Of a DNA stretch of 5,386 nt, positions 4,971 through 5,386 are shown in pieces. This stretch comes from an uncultured Bacteroidota bacterium (GTDB lineage: Bacteria > Bacteroidota > Bacteroidia > Flavobacteriales > Flavobacteriaceae). Under the pieces are notes generated by a model. It was not told the origin of the DNA and ran no database searches. It saw only the letters and a program-made list of their open reading frames with translations. Numbering within the stretch: the stretch's first letter is position 1; each line of letters starts with the position of its first letter. The DNA lies in NCBI GenBank assembly GCA_903837025.1, contig CAILTC010000136.1, forward strand, positions 1 through 5,386. Direction: 5' to 3'. The position numbers were made by a program, and so were the translations under genes.

Positions 4971-5386
4971 ATGAAAAACATCCGTTTACTAAAAGATACT
5001 ATATTAGGTAAAATATTCTTTACCCTCACCATCCTATCCATATCGACTGTCGTATTGCTGGGATTTGGTTTGTATTACAAATCAATACCGCTTTTGAACC
5101 ATAGTTCCTTAGGCGATTTGTTGACTTCATCAGACTGGAAACCATTTAAGGAAGCTTTTGGATTTTATCCATTTATTATGGGAACGTTATGGGTTACGGC
5201 GATTTCAATACTAATCGCTTTGCCTTTATCATTACTTACGGCGATTTACCTTTCGGAATATGCGCCTATTCGCATTCGAAAATTAACATTGCCTTTGATT
5301 GAATTATTATCCGGAATTCCACCGGTACTTTTTGGTGTTTGGGGAGTTTTGGTAATTGTACCCTTAATCCAAGATCATTTAGCACC
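4971..5386 (+). CDS. pstC: PstC-like ABC transporter permease, N-terminal part (3' end outside the window)
   Basis: ATG 4971 opens a frame without a stop to the right edge: 138 whole codons plus two bases. Membrane segments are visible at about 13-35 (GKIFFTLTILSISTVVLLGFGLY), 68-93 (PFIMGTLWVTAISILIALPLSLLTA) and 117-133 (PPVLFGVWGVLVIVPL). The motifs MGTLWVTAISILIALPLSLLTAIYLSEYAP and LPLIELLSGIPPVLFGVWG are hallmarks of PstC/PstA permeases, and position in the protein plus gene order point to PstC. A PstC would pair with PstA in the inner membrane, with PstB as ATPase and the upstream binding protein as ligand donor; pstA and pstB are expected beyond the edge but are not seen. About 140 or more residues are missing compared with usual PstC length. 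The start follows an A-rich tract without Shine-Dalgarno. Confidence 0.88.
   Translation, partial: MKNIRLLKDTILGKIFFTLTILSISTVVLLGFGLYYKSIPLLNHSSLGDLLTSSDWKPFKEAFGFYPFIMGTLWVTAISILIALPLSLLTAIYLSEYAPIRIRKLTLPLIELLSGIPPVLFGVWGVLVIVPLIQDHLA

Noticed and set aside
1..5386. CRISPR array, tRNA, rRNA, insertion sequence or phage genes
   Set aside because: No regularly spaced repeats, no cloverleaf or rRNA core sequences recognised, and no transposase or integrase motifs in any frame examined.

Overview
The window is AT-rich, about one third G+C, and reads as chromosome of a member of the Bacteroidota, most likely Flavobacteriaceae (Flavobacterium-like). The signs are start codons preceded by A-rich tracts instead of Shine-Dalgarno sequences, a -33/-7 promoter of the flavobacterial type, the LemA-TPM-TPM gene order, a Porin_O_P outer-membrane protein, and palindromic repeats between genes. 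All genes lie on the + strand. Assignments were made by reading motifs; no database search was run.

Region 1 (1-1731) is the end of a likely envelope operon. It holds the C-terminal two thirds of a LemA-family protein, a small cytosolic TPM-domain protein, and a second TPM protein with a signal peptide, one membrane segment and a glycine-rich tail. The two TPM genes overlap by one base (TAATG). A 60-bp imperfect palindrome sits between lemA and the first TPM gene.

Region 2 (1732-2336) is a short spacer with small repeats, then an Rrf2-family regulator carrying four cysteines that could hold an Fe-S cluster.

Region 3 (2337-2648) is 312 bases without a conventional gene, but it looks organised. 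In order it holds a candidate promoter, a 10-bp inverted repeat starting at the predicted transcription start, a 16-bp dyad, a 19-codon mini-ORF ending ...CKYCLMCPRA, a 12-bp GC palindrome over the last codons of that mini-ORF, and a further hairpin. This resembles a leader-peptide regulator responding to cysteine or sulfur supply, and is the most interesting item in the window.

Region 4 (2649-5386) is an oxyanion uptake cluster: a Porin_O_P channel for the outer membrane, a PstS-like periplasmic binding protein, and the start of a PstC-like inner-membrane permease that runs off the end. Palindromic elements fill both junctions. The annotation by family is phosphate uptake. However, the cysteine-rich leader, the adjacent Rrf2 gene and altered ligand-loop residues in the PstS-like protein leave open that the system responds to sulfur status or carries another oxyanion such as sulfate.
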